From Paragordius varius (Eukaryota; Nematomorpha), in contig OZ176052.1 of assembly GCA_964247055.1 (NCBI GenBank), positions 11,904,001 through 11,968,000 on the forward strand: DNA of 64,000 nucleotides. Direction: 5' to 3'. The notes below the pieces were generated by a model. That model saw only the letters and a program-made list of their open reading frames with translations. It did not search any database and was not told the origin of the DNA. The translations under genes were made by a program, and so were the position numbers. Of the stretch, positions 50,700-63,900 are shown piece by piece. How positions within the stretch are numbered: the first letter of the stretch is position 1; every line of letters begins with the position of its first letter.

Positions 50700-51880
50700 T
50701 AAATTTGGGTGTCAAAAATATATGTTCTAAAAATTTTGGAGTTCTAAATGCTCTAATTTAATCAAAATTAAGATTGGTAATGTAAACAAAAAGGATAATT
50801 AAAAATAATTATTTTAAAATATGGATCAAAATCGGACATTTTTTAATTTTCTACCCCTTTCATGAAGATACGGCTACCTTCTTCAAATAATATTAAAAAT
50901 ACTTTTTATTTTATATTCTTTATATATATTTATTTTGGTATTAGATATTTTTAAATTATTTATTTGCCAAATTTAAACTGCCTATATATGACAAGATATA
51001 TAAAGTATGTGCGGAAAATATGGGGAATTATAAAAAATCAGGGATCCATTTATATCATAACCAGTCATCTCCAACAAAAATCATTCATTGAATCCGTCTA
51101 TGCCCAATAAAATTTGGATAGTTGGACAATTTAAAAATGATGTTACAATGATAAACTGAAACATAATTCATTAGTAGTGTATAATAATAAAAACAATCAA
51201 ATTATTGTTCTAATTGGTCGGAACCCCATTATAATTGAATAAATAACAAACATAGCTAAAATTATAACAGAAAAATTGGGTGTAAAATATAATATAAATG
51301 TTATCCTAAAAATGTATTTTAGATCTAAATAAATTATAAATTTTCCATCAACATAGAATATTCACAGTTAACGGATGTAGTGATTCCTAAATCGTATCAA
51401 AATAATATAATGAATCGTTTTTAAGTTTTCTAAAAATAGATTTAAAAAAACTCAATGCTCTCGTTGTTTGGTATATTTGAATAAGCCTTGCCTTTTATCG
51501 TTAAGTTTGAGCTTATATTATGAAATATAACTCTACAGTTAAAAATTTATTTAATATATTTTATAAACCAAATGTCAGTTTCTTAGTTATTATTTTAATT
51601 TTTATCCAATCCTTACCAAGTGTTTGTAATTTTATAGCTGATTAGTATGAAGCATATGCTTTTCCGCCTATTTTAAAGAAAAAAGTGTTTGCTTTTAATC
51701 CCATCTCAAAAACCTTCGATTTTGAGAAATGTCAATCAATTAGCAATATTTTTGTATATGGTTTTTCCTTTTTAGATATTGACTAATTTATCCCTCTAAT
51801 CCAATCATAAATTCAGCAACATTAAATGCATTATTTCATTAGTGTGGGTTTGGTCCAGAAATTTTTGGTTTAATTGTAAA
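50700..51880. other. Upstream region of V-ATPase subunit a, no gene seen
   Basis: AT-rich DNA between the divergently oriented V-ATPase and CHERP genes, before the hAT elements. The promoter of the V-ATPase gene must lie in or near it; no motif is assigned. Confidence 0.35.
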
Positions 51881-51883
51881 GAC

Positions 51884-52154
51884 CAGGGGTTTCTAACACC
51901 CGGCCCTCTGAGCCCTTATTTGCGGCCCGCGAAATATTTGGATCCATAATTTTCAAAAAATGATGAAAAATATTAGTGAAATGGATATTTCTTTAACAAA
52001 TTGTGTAAATAATACCATCCAGTTGAGGACGAACTAGTAAAAAATGTTCAATTATGTTTGCATTTTACAGTATTATGTTTGAATTCAATCAAATATTTGA
52101 TGCCCATATATTCTTCAATACAGCCCGCGAAGCCATTTGCGTTGCACACCCCTA
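51884..52154. mobile_element. hAT MITE
   Basis: A 271-bp element with ends CAGGGGTTTCTAACACCCGG and GCGTTGCACACCCCTA. The flanking 8-mers are GTAAAGAC and GTATAGAC, seven of eight bases identical, as expected for an aged hAT target duplication. Non-coding. Confidence 0.82.
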
Positions 52155-52450
52155 GTATAGACTATGATATATAATTAGTAGAATATTAGCTCTACGCAAT
52201 ATTCTCGAAACCATGCAAGCCTATTTACATACGCTAAAGGTTATTTTCATATTTATGAATAAGCTGCTTGACTAGTTTTTTTTTAAATTAGTCTTCCGGT
52301 TCAGCCACATTCCGTGTTCAGAAAGGGGTTTTAAAACTATATAAGCCTCCAAAAATCGTATTTACTATAAACGATAAGGGACATTCGAATTCAATGGAAA
52401 AATGTGCTGAACATATCCCATTTTTGAATCAAACCGCTATCCATATAACC

Positions 52451-54726
52451 CAGTGGTACTCACGAAAAAAATTTGACAGGCCAAATAAAATATATATTTT
52501 TTTTGAGGGCCAGAATCTTATAATGGCAAATATTCCATAGCTATTTGATGAACATATTTATACTATAAATCAGCACAATTAATTTTGTGCGGATCGCATG
52601 TAACCTAAAAACTCGTTTTGCACCATTTAGTTTAAAAAATTAAATATTTTGATAACAACCTTTATTTTGATATTAACCAATAATCTTTGACTAATTTGGT
52701 TTCGCCTCATGACAGACCAATCTTAATACGTCGTCCATATGATTATCGGTTAAGCGATTTCTGTATCTATTCTTGAGATACCTTATTTTTAAATATGCTG
52801 TCCACGGGTAACTTGAGAAAAAACAGTTAGGATAACTTGAGCACATTTTTTATATTTTCATATTTATTTGGCACATCTTGCCAAAACCATGCATATCTTT
52901 CTTCTCTTTGATTCTCCTTATATATAGCCTCCGAATCGGAATCCTTTTTAAAATCTACGAATTCTTCAATGATATGCGCCTGATCAAAACCGAGATGCTC
53001 AAGTTGCTTAATATATATCCACACTGGATTTTCCACGATTTTTAAGCAATTTTTAATATTTCTTTGTTCTTCAAATCTGAATTTCATTTCATTAGATAAA
53101 AATGCTAAATGATTGTCTATTTTAAATGTTGGAAAATATAGGAGTGTTTTATTTATAAATTCTTGTTTATATATTGTTAATTATTGGGTTATTATTTTAT
53201 TCCCTTGAAAACTTTTATTAAGGCTAAGTCTATAAGTAAATGTCGCAAAGGTAGGCAATAAAACCCACCATTGATCACTATTAATTTCCTCGTCAAACTT
53301 TCTGTTATCTTTTATAAATAATACAATCTCATGTCTTAAAACAAAAAATCTATTTAATACTTTGCTAAGGCTTAGCCATCTCACAGCGGTGTACAAAAGA
53401 ATATTATCAAACTCACTGTGGATATCTTTCAAAAGGTTTAGAATTTACGGCTGTTAAATTCTCTCGGATGTGGTTAACTATATCCACAACCGTGTTAATT
53501 ACTGAATTGAGTGATTCATCTTTTACACGAGAAACCAAATTTTGCTGTTGAGTAAATATTTTTCAAATTATATTTGTTTTTCAAAAGAGGGATAAATCCT
53601 TCGTTTCATAGAGGGACAACCATCTGTGCAGATCGAAACCAATTTTTTACATAGATATACCATTATTATCGAAAAAAGTGCTACCACTTATTAAACATTC
53701 TTTTATTAGTTGGGAATCAGTTAACGGTTTCATATTTTTTCTTAAAATATAACAAATTTCATACGAAGCTAATGTTACAGCTTTTCCTGATAGAAGGCTA
53801 TAAAAATAATAGATTTTCTTTCTGGTATAATTCCTTAATTTTTTATTTATTTCATTTCTTTCCTCATGATTTAATTTTATGAGAATGATGGATTGTAAAA
53901 TGTCTTTCAATATTGTATTTTTTTATTGTTGTCCTTGCATATAAGGCAGGTATCAACATTTTTAAAAACGACAAAGAAATGGGATCAAGATTATTTTTTA
54001 AATAAGTAATGATAAATATACTTGTTGATATGCAACTCCACCGTGGCTTTGCAAAAAAACAAATCCAAAGACATTACCCTTCACATGAATTATCAGACAT
54101 ACAATTCTGATATTCGCAAATCAAAAATATCAGAAATAATAACAACAACAAATCTTTACAGGACGGCAAGAAGCTTCCATAAAAGCTGAAGCTCTGTTTG
54201 TAAATTATCAAAATATAAGAAATATTATGTAACCAATAAAAAGCTTATATCAATCTAGTAACAGAATTATGCTGAGAGGTCAGGATCTTAAACAGAATCT
54301 TACCAAAGTTTTAATAAAAATTTTAAATCTTAAACGTTTTTTTCGCTTAAAATTAATGAGTTTACCGATTACATAGGAATTTGCGCAATTATGCCTTTTT
54401 ATTCGCATAATCTTCCATGACATGTCAGCTACAGAACAGTTATTGACTGTCATCAGTTTGCAGGAACCCACCTGAGGTCAAAATGTATTCAATTCTTTTA
54501 ACAAATATAGTGAAGTTTCAAAATTACTGATTAATTTTATCTATAAAACTAACTACTCAATAATAATTATTTTTCGTATTATTATTTGACATGTCACCCC
54601 CCGTAAACATTCGCATCATTTATATTGATGTAATAAATAAATCTTTTTATACCTAATATTCATACTTGCTTACACAATATATTTTCCCAAAAAGTAGATC
54701 GCGGGAAAATAAGGTTGGTCACCCCT
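52451..54726 (-). mobile_element. Decayed hAT transposon
   Basis: The left end CAGTGGTACTCACG and right end GGTTGGTCACCCCT are hAT-like termini (compare CAGTGGTTCTCAA). Between them lies a broken transposase on the minus strand. No clear target duplication was seen. Confidence 0.65.
52690..53910 (-). pseudogene. hAT transposase remnant (ZBED/SCAND3-like)
   Basis: Read from 53910 downward. The first piece is LASYEICYILRKNMKPLTDS and IKECLISGSTFFD. The next, in 53181-53432, is TAVRWLSLSKVLNRFFVLRH, the family's conserved catalytic-domain motif. The last two are FWQDVPNKYENIKNVLK and, in another frame, the C-terminal LKNRYRNRLTDNHMDDVLRL near 52700-52790. Stops and frame changes separate these pieces, so it is dead. 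It shows that hAT transposase was once present in the lineage, which could have moved the hAT MITEs nearby. Confidence 0.82.
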
Positions 54727-54785
54727 CTCTTATAAGCAGATACTCTCATCTGATTAACTAATTTAGTGTAAGTAACATCTGTCAA

Positions 54786-57700
54786 ATGGATCAACCCACT
54801 GGTATTCTTTTTCAATTTATGCTAGATCTTGAACTTAAAAATATAATTGATAAATTGGCAAATTTTGTTGCAAGAAACGGACCACAATTTGAAGAAATGA
54901 CCAAATCTAAACAGTTACATAATCCAAAGTTCAGTTTTCTATACGGTGGTCCTTACAATTCATATTATCGGTATAAAGTTCACGAGGAGATACAAAGTTA
55001 TTTTAATTTTTAATGTTAGATATGTCAAAAATGAATACCAACCAATATCAGTTTTCTAATACACAAAATTTACCGATACCATCAAATACTTATGATGGTA
55101 ATCGTGATTATTTAAATGATCAACTTGAAAAACTTAATGCAGAACAACAAGTATTTAAATTTGTAATTTACAGAATCGTATAATGGAAGGGATTCTTAAA
55201 GAATATGATAGGGAAATAATTAATTTACTTCAAGTCTGTCAACTGGATTCCGTTGAAATAGATAAGATTATCCAACCTATAATTGAAACTTGTACCAAAG
55301 ATTCCATATTAGTTAATCAAAGTTATATAATATAGAATGGAAAAACATGGGTTTTACAGCACTTATCTCCCCCATTTTCTAAACTATTTTCAGTGTATTT
55401 ACTGAAAAAGTGAGCAAATTTAAAAAATATATATTTGTTTTAATAAAAAATAGTTTAATTACTATAATAATTAATAAATATTTATTTTATATTGTAGGGT
55501 ACTGTCTGAATCCTTATTTGATTCTCGCCTTCACATTATTTATCTGATAAATGATCTGATGCACCATTGGTATGATATATTTTATATAACATATTTATAC
55601 AAAATATATATAAGCCTTTTGGTTTTTACCATATTGTGATTTAACACTTGGATGCAACACATTGATTTTAGTCCTTCGATTTAAATTGGGGTAGTTAAAT
55701 ACCCCAGGCCTCTTTAAAATCAAATACTTTAAAAAATATGGAAGGAATCGAAACCACGGCAAAATTTTGCACTTATATAACATTAATAAACCTAAATATA
55801 CTAAAAACTTATTCAAAAATATTTGATTTTACATATTTAAAGCTAAAACCGAAAGGTAAAATTTCGTCAACGTGACATGTGTCAAATAGTAAAATTAGAA
55901 AATAATACAAAATAAACCGCTTTTTCCATTTCTATCAATGTTAGATGTAATTTATATTAAAAATTAGCTTTAGTTTTACCCTTAAAATTAAATAAAGACG
56001 ATATTTTGCAAAAATTTTGCAAAATAAAAATGGCGTCGAAGTAGTTTGAGATGGAACTTTTTTTTCAAAACAAAATTTTATCAAGATATTTTGGCATATT
56101 TATATAATTTTTATCAGGATAGAAGCATAAATTTAAATCGGGACCGTTTCCTTCAGTAGTTTTTTAAAAATCCTAACTTAAATTTAGTCTGGGGTATTTA
56201 GATACCCCAATTTGAATCGAAGTGTTAAAGCGTTTGTAAATTGTATTTTGTTTTTCCAAAAATGAACACTTTAGTAAATTTCAAAAATTTATTTGATTAC
56301 GGCTCTTTTTTACTGTTCAGCGGTGTACCTATATAAATTATTAAAAACGGTTTTAAAATGGTTACAACTATCTGTTTTTCAAATTCTCAATTTCCCAATG
56401 CAAATCGCCTTTTAAATAATAATTAAAATAAACCAATTATTTATTGTTGTGATGAAACTAAAAATAATATTTATAATATAGCTGAAATCAATTCGAATAA
56501 AATATTTGTGAGTATTTATATATTGTAATTTTGATGGAGGTACCAAAATATGTATAAGGATGATATGCAACGTAAATATATAAATTTCAATTACACATTT
56601 TTATTAATTCATTGCTTTTTCAGTTTTGTCTGTTAACAATGATATCTCAAAAATGAACTTAAATATAAAAAATTGTTTTGGGATTCAACATTTACAACGG
56701 GCATACATTAATGAGTTTGACTTTCTTATGCAAAAAGATTTACCTAATTTTATTACACAAATTAAATTATTCCTTTTTGATATGAGTAAACATAAAAATT
56801 TACATTTTATGTTTACATTTGCAATAGTTTTAAAATTCTAAACTAAATATAATTATTTTTCTGTTAATTTAGCTCTCGACGAAACGTTCAAGAATTAAAG
56901 GGTGCTCTGACAAACGTTATTAAACCAATTTATTCGCACACTTTTGTTAATGCTCAAAATCAAGAACAAAAAGACAAATTAGAAAAACTGTTAAATTTAT
57001 GGGAAAACAACAATTATTTTGATTCTACAACCATTGCAGTAAATTTATTATTTTTTACTTTATATTTTTTTAAAAAAAGGTGGTAAGTTCGCTATTTTAC
57101 ACAATATCTTTGTAAAGAGTTAAGTTATTTTACTCATACAAGCTTATATTCCGCCATATTAATAAAATTTGATATGATATTCATCTAAGTAATTAATATT
57201 CAAAAACTAGCAAATTATGTTAAATGTCATATGATTAAAATTTATATGCGGAAAACAGTGTTACTTAATTTTCTATGAAATTTCCATAATTACTTTCATT
57301 ATTAGCAATTAAGAGACCCCTATCAAGTCCTCAATAATTATCAGAATGATTTAAAGTACCAATATGAGAACATTGTAAATCCCATCATATCTGAGTTTGA
57401 TGAACGCTACAATACCCTTAAACGTGAATACGATTACAATGAATCGACAAAAACGCCTTACCATAACAGCACTGTTAATGCTATGAATAAAGTTTATCCT
57501 TCGGCACAACCCCCACTTTTGCCCGGTAAGTTAGAAACAAACTTTTTATCTTTTCCCTAATAATTTTTATTTTTGGGCAAGGGATTCTTAAAACTTAGAT
57601 TTAAAAGTTTAGCTATCTTTTCAAGTTGGTTTAAGGTTTGAGGTTTGATATTTATGTTATAAAACCAGACTTTTACGCATAAAGTTTAAGCCAATTTTGT

Positions 57701-60023
57701 GCTAAGAATAAACTTAATATGGAATAAGCCGCTTTAAATGTTAAAGTTTGGTAATATACGGTGGTCCAGTGATTATATTATTATTATTATTTAAATACAA
57801 ATATGCACAAATAAAGTAATTTGCTTGATAATAATTGTTTTTATACATTAAATATAAATTTAATGATGTATATATAGATCCATCATTATCCATAAATAAT
57901 ACGCGTACACCATTAATGGGCGTAGGTCCGATCGGGTCTCAGGCCCAATCTCTCAATGCTAGTAATACTCAAATTCAACAAAATGGTCAGATGGGCCCAG
58001 ACTCAAACAATTTAGCTACCATGTTTGCCAATTTCATGACGGCAAACGCCTCAAATAATATGAATGCTGCTCCACCTTTCCCCCCTCCTTTTATGTCCCA
58101 ATCTACTGGTAACGTATTGATTGCACTTAAATATAACATATATGTATATATGTTCAAAATATTTTTGGTATCCGAAAAAAAAATCTTAACATACGAGAAC
58201 AAATTTATTTATTTCTATATATTTTTTTCATTTGTTTTATAGATAATATCACAGTAAAATTAAAATTTAAGACATACTTAAAACACAATATTTGTTATAA
58301 ATAGATAATTATATTTACAGCTTTCATTTTTCAACGCAAAACGATGATATATATTTAAAATATAGGTTTAATATACATGATTGTCTTTTCGAAATAATAT
58401 ATGTCTCTTAGTTTTTACATTATTTTGTCTATATATGGTAAAGATTTATTTTTAATAACCTTTATATCTTAACCTGCCCCCAAAAAAAGTTGAATAAAAT
58501 TTTATTTCAATATAGATGATCGATTAAAAAACCCAAATATGATGGGTAACCGAGACGCCAACAATAATGAAATGTTCAATTCATTTTTGCAAGCCTTCAA
58601 ACAAAACGAACAGAATAATCAACAACCATTGGGGGCTGGTTTTCGATTACCAGGAGCTTTACCTCCTAATTTTGCAGCTATTTTTAATGCTTTTATGTCA
58701 GCAACACCTGCCGCAAACAATAGTAATCTTAAAAATATATTTTTAATTAATTACAATAATTTTAATTTAAAATAGCAGCATCGAAAGCTAATATTTTTAT
58801 TTGTGCTTATAGAAAAATGCTTAATTTTATCTATCGAAACATGCAATAGTAACATTATTTTTTTTCTTTCTAATGTAAGATTCAGTAGTTCCTCTAAGTA
58901 TGACCAATTTTTTTAGATCAAGAGCGCTTAGATACTAATTATCTTACGACTTTTTAGATTTATTTTAAAATTATATAAGTAACCGCATATTATTAGTTTA
59001 TGTATAAGTTTGAGCGGTTGTATCTTAATCATAGTTTTATCTATATATTATCTCATGCTGAGTATCATGTTTTTTTAATTTAATGATAAGTTCCTAGTTA
59101 AAATATATAGATTATTTAAAAACGTGTCTTCTAAAATTACTATTCGTCGTTCCTCATATACAATTTTTTTGAAAATTTTTATTGTTGTTAACCAATTCCA
59201 GCAAACAATTCAAATTTACAACATAAACATAAGTTGCTAATATTTATGTAAAAAAATATAAAAAAAAATCGAGAGAACTATAACTTTGAGTAAATAAAAG
59301 AGTTTACATGGGATCAATCATCAAGAATGACATTCCATATATCACTCATCTTTTGTCCTTCTTCTCGGTTATAGTTGTTTCTATTGAAAATCTATAATGA
59401 TTCTCGTGTAAGTCTTTGATTATTATCGCAAATCGAATAATGCAACTAACATTGTCAAAAGAAATGTTACTGTTTTTATTCCAAAAAAGTTATTTTTTAT
59501 ATTATACCGCTTAGTATATAATTGCACACTTATTAATAATTTGTAAGAAATTATAACGGTTAATACAAAACCAATCATTTTAATATCCTAAAAGTATATG
59601 ACAATCTGATTTAGCTCCTCTTAGTCTCCAGGTATCTCAAAACGCTTAAATTATGACTACTTGACAATGCTGCTCATTTTTTTAATAAGAGTTCGAATGC
59701 ATTTTCTTTTAATACGTTGCTCCTTAAATATATTATTTTTTATAAATTTTTTAAACTCGGATATATTAGTGATGAAACCAGCACTAATGAATATGTTTGC
59801 TTCCCTTATGGGATCTATGCCTTTCCTACCACCCAATTTGAATGGTGGAGCAGGAGGAGGGGGTCCTCTATTATCTGCCATGAATGACCCACACAATTCT
59901 GAAATGCCAATAAACACATTTAATCCCAATTCGGATGATGGAAATACTGATTCTGCCAAATCTATCGTACCAGTTTTACCCTATTTCGATCTACCTGCCG
60001 GATTAATTGTCGATTTAGTCAAA
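54786..60023 (+). CDS. CHERP: CHERP-like SURP/CID splicing-associated protein, 5' part
   Basis: A nuclear pre-mRNA processing protein related to calcium homeostasis endoplasmic reticulum protein. Ten exons are present: 54786-54996, 55020-55150, 55174-55311, 55336-55409, 55498-55569, 56873-57038, 57306-57525, 57878-58108, 58516-58722 and 59770-60023. They join in phase to 568 residues, and the gene runs past the window. The SURP domain at about 12-65 has LKNIIDKLANFVARNGPQFE and NPKFSFLYGG. IIQPIIETCTKDS follows. A CID-type helical domain (about 160-265) contains LHIIYLINDLMHHC and LLNLWENNNYFD. A Met/Asn/Pro-rich low-complexity part ends with the CHERP signature PYFDLPAGLI. The Ser/Arg-rich and G-patch parts known in CHERP are not seen and should lie downstream. 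Introns are 23, 23, 24, 88, 1303, 267, 352, 407 and 1047 nt. The last exon ends at a GTATAC donor. Confidence 0.94.
54997..55335 (+). other. Cluster of ultra-short introns in CHERP
   Basis: Introns 54997-55019 (23 nt), 55151-55173 (23 nt) and 55312-55335 (24 nt) have GT-AG ends. Removing them restores a frame collinear with vertebrate CHERP (for example CTKDSIL joined to NGKTWVL). The 24-nt intron contains an in-frame stop, so it must be removed for the protein to continue. Confidence 0.92.
55645..56224 (-). mobile_element. Family B TTAA element, complete copy
   Basis: A 580-bp element flanked by TTAA on both sides, in reverse orientation relative to the copy at 42054. Ends are CACTTGGATGCAACAC and GAATCGAAGTG, with the two subterminal GGGGTAnnTAnnTACCCC-type palindromes. 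It lies in the fifth CHERP intron. Confidence 0.88.
58723..59769 (+). other. CHERP intron nine, no element assigned
   Basis: A 1047-bp AT-rich intron bounded by GTAATC and ATATATTAG. No repeat or nested gene was recognised. Confidence 0.6.
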
Positions 60024-60221
60024 GTATACAACAACTTAAAAACACATATTGTGCAATTTTTTTAAAGGAAAGTTTAATAAGTGTAGTCCGGTTCAGGATC
60101 CGCTTGATCGTTAAAATTAAATTAAGTTTTAAATTAATTTCAATTAATATACAGTTATATTTATTGTTGCTCCACATGATTAAATAAGCAATGAAATTTT
60201 TATATTTTTATTTTCTCATTA

Positions 60222-60957
60222 CACTGGACAACAAATTTTTCTGCCACTCGAGTTTTTAGTATTTTCTGATATTTAGTATCATTTTAGCAGTAAATCTGAA
60301 ATAAAAATTATAACTCGTTGGAAGAATTTTGTATAATTTGATTTTTTTGATTATGCCCCCTCTTTATCAAAATTTTACTAAAAAATATTTTTCTTTGAAA
60401 ATATACAAGTAATGCCCATTTGTAATATATCATTCGAAAGAGTAATAAAAACTCTATAAAATGCATACTAATATGTATTACATTGACAGTTAATATTGGA
60501 CACAAAGAGCGACAAACGGGCGAAGCGAGAGCATTTTTTTTAATTAATATATTTTTAAAACTAATGGATGAAAATAGCTCAAACTTTGTTTAGATGGTGA
60601 TGAATGTCCAAAAAAGATAACACAAGAAAGTTTTTTTGATTAAAACATTTTATTATTGCTTTTATGTCACTCAAAACAGCCATTTTTAGGTTTTTTGTTT
60701 TATTAAAATTACCATCTCATCAATATTAATTTATTTTCTTTACAGGGCTGATAATTTCGAAATTTTAAAGATAAAAACAAAGTTTAAGGTATTTTTGATC
60801 TTTTATAGCCATTATGTAATAAATTTACAGTTATAACTATGCATTTTAGTATCCACTAGGTAAAATATTTATGATAATAATAATTTTTATTAAAAAAGCA
60901 AACCAAAAGCTTTTTCAAACATTTTTTTTAAATTAAATACTAATATAACCCTAATAA
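60222..60957 (+). mobile_element. Family A DNA transposon copy 3, interrupted by a LINE
   Basis: Begins after TTA with CACTGGACAACAAATTTTTC and follows copy 1 (282 onward) closely up to TAACCCTAATAAT, where the LINE begins. The remaining third should lie beyond the LINE, outside the window. It is probably within the tenth CHERP intron. Confidence 0.88.
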
Positions 60958-63900
60958 TCCATCCATCCATTCATTTTAGGTCCCAGGGTATCTGGGGTTT
61001 CCATGCACCAACTTCCTGAACAATGTCCTATCAAAGACTTGTTCGTGTTCAATATTGAAGTGTGATAGATCTTGGGTCAGCTGTTTGGACCATGTGAGCT
61101 TAGGGCGGCCTTTTCTGTTTGGGCCGGGTATATTTAAATGTTGTATTTTTTGGACCCAGTTATCGGAATTCATACGTTGAATATGTCCGTAATATCGCAA
61201 TCGATTGCGCTGGATGAATAGAGCTATGGGTTCATCTTCTTCTATGGTATTATCAAAATTATTGTTGCAGATTTTGAGCATGTGATTTTCAGCTCTAGTA
61301 AGTCTATTTAGGTCTGTTGCTGTAAGGGCCCAGGTTTCTGTAGCGTATGTCATAGCTGGTCTTATTCCCATTTTGTAAATCTTTATCTTGTGATTCGATT
61401 TGATATTTTTATGAGTTAAAATATATTTTAATTGATTGAATTTGGCCCATCCTTGTCTGATTCTATGAGAAATGGCATCCCTCAAAGAACCATCAGATGC
61501 TATATAATCGCCCAGATATGGAAAAGATGTTACAACTTCTAGTTTATCTCCATTAAAGTTTAAAGTACGTGGATTCGATATTGGCAGTGGTATTGATGAA
61601 GCACATGGTGTGCAGATGAAATTATTATTATTAATTAACTTTCCTTTTATGTTGGAACATTTTTTATGGACCCAATTTCTGCATTTTGTACAACAAAGTG
61701 AGTTTAGTTTTACCTCAGTGGTGCACTCTGGGCATGGGAACTTTATAGTTTTATGTTCATCTCCTGTGATTAGAATTTTAGTTTTGGTTGTATTGATTTT
61801 AAGACCGTATTTATGTAATTGTTTTGACCATATAAGATATTTATTTTCGAGTATTGAAATATCTTCTGCAGTGATTATGAGGTCGTCTGCATAAAGAATT
61901 TCATAAGGCAGACCTTCTCTCATATCTTTTGTTATGTAATCAATTATAGCTATAAAAAGAAGTGGGCTAAGGACAGATCCCTGATGCAGCCCAGTATTTA
62001 TACTAAAATACTCTGAATTCCCAACAGGAGTAAGAACACAACTGATTGAGTTAGTGTAGATTAACATAATTAACTTAATGGTATATTCATCTACGTTGTT
62101 GTAGCGCAGTGATTCTATTATTAGTGCTCTAGGTACTGAGTCGTAAGCCTTTTCTAAATCGACAAAAAGGTGGAATAGTTTACGACCTTTTGCTCGGTAT
62201 TTATCTTGTAATTGTCTGAGTAGGAAAATTGGATCGATTGTGCTTTTGCCCGCTGAAAAGGCGAATTGCATTGGATTAATTGATATGAGCTGGACGATAC
62301 GATTTTTGAGGCACATTTCAAAAATTTTTAACCCATGTTCAAGAAGTTTTAAGGGCCTGTATGAGGAACAGGTTAGGATATCTCCTTTATTTTTGAAAAT
62401 GGGAAATATAATGCTTTTTTCCCAGTCTTTGGGTATTTTCATTTCAACTATTATTTTGTTAAATAAATTTGTTAGAAGCATGGTTATATTGGGTATTAAT
62501 TTAATGATATCAAAACATAGTTCACTAGGGCCCGAAGCCTTGTTTGATTTCATTTGGTCTAAAGCAATCTCAATTTCTTGTATTGTGAATGTATTTAATG
62601 GGCCACAACAGGGATCTCGGTCAGAATTTATTATGGGTGTTAAAGGGTTGTTTAGATTTTGCTCCATATATTTTTGCCATATGGATTTAATTAATTCTGG
62701 TTGTATTTGTAAATTATTATTATTATCTTTTATACATTTAATCGTTGGTATATCTTTTTTGTTATTATTGTAAAGTTTCATATGTTTAAAAATTTTATTA
62801 TTTTGGATTTCCTTTTCCAATTTATCGGCAGTATCTTTAGCCTTTTCATTCATTAATTTATTTATTTCCTTTTGAACCTTTTTGTTGTATTTATAATACT
62901 CAGTTTTGTCGTTTTCTGTTTTCGATTTCTTCCATTTTTTATACAAACGCGCCTTTTCTTTAAGTAATGGCTTAATTGCATCGTCCCACCACCATTTCTT
63001 TTGGGCTTTGCTCTTTCTTCTACCACACCATTTTTCTACATTTTCAATCGTATTGCTTCTTAGACTTTGCCAGGAGTCTTCAACGTCAAGATTATCAATA
63101 TTTAAGTTAAGCGACTTTTTGAAATTATTCATTATATCAGGTTTTTTAAACTTGTGTATATTAAGTTTAGGTTTGGTTCTATGATTGAAAGGCCTTGAGT
63201 TAAATTTGAAAATTGATGTTAAAACTTTATGCTGTGTTTCAGAGTTATAAGTGGTTGTATTTACCAGATATTTTCGAATGTGTTGGCTAGTTAGGATGTA
63301 GTCTATTGTTGTATTATTATTGCCAGAAGTGTATGTAATCAGTTTATTTTTGCTTGTGGTGAATAAAGTGTTTGCTAACTGTAGTCGCTGAGCTGCACAG
63401 AATTCTAAGACATTTTCTCCTTCTTTGTCCCGATTATCAAAGTTGTATCCTCCATGTATACCAGAAAAACCTTCGCTGCTTCCAACATGTGCATTTAAAT
63501 CTCCTCCAATCATTATACAGTCTGTTTCGGGTATATTGGAACATATTTGATAGAGCTGATCCCAAAAATCCAGCTTGCATTTATCGGGCAAGCCTTTTTG
63601 GGGTGCATATACGGAAATAACATTGAGGATCAATTTGTTGTATATCATTCTAGCTTGAATAATTCTATCACTGTGCCGGGTCACGGTAATTAGGTTTTGT
63701 CGGTGTGTTTCTTTCATCATTATAGCGACGCCAGATTGTCCTTTGTTCCCACCTTGGTATAGTAATGAATAACCATCAAAGTGTTTTATACCTGCATTTT
63801 TATATCGAGTTTCTTGTAAACAGCATATGTTTAAATCTAAGTTTCGCACCGTATCTATTACCAGCCATTGCTTATTAACCATTGTTCCAACATTCCAAGA

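Noticed and set aside
56626-56841. A 71-codon + strand frame in the fifth CHERP intron, preceded by an acceptor-like TTTTTCAG.
   Set aside because: It does not fit the CHERP phase, and the flanking exons already join to match CHERP; no sign of a separate gene.
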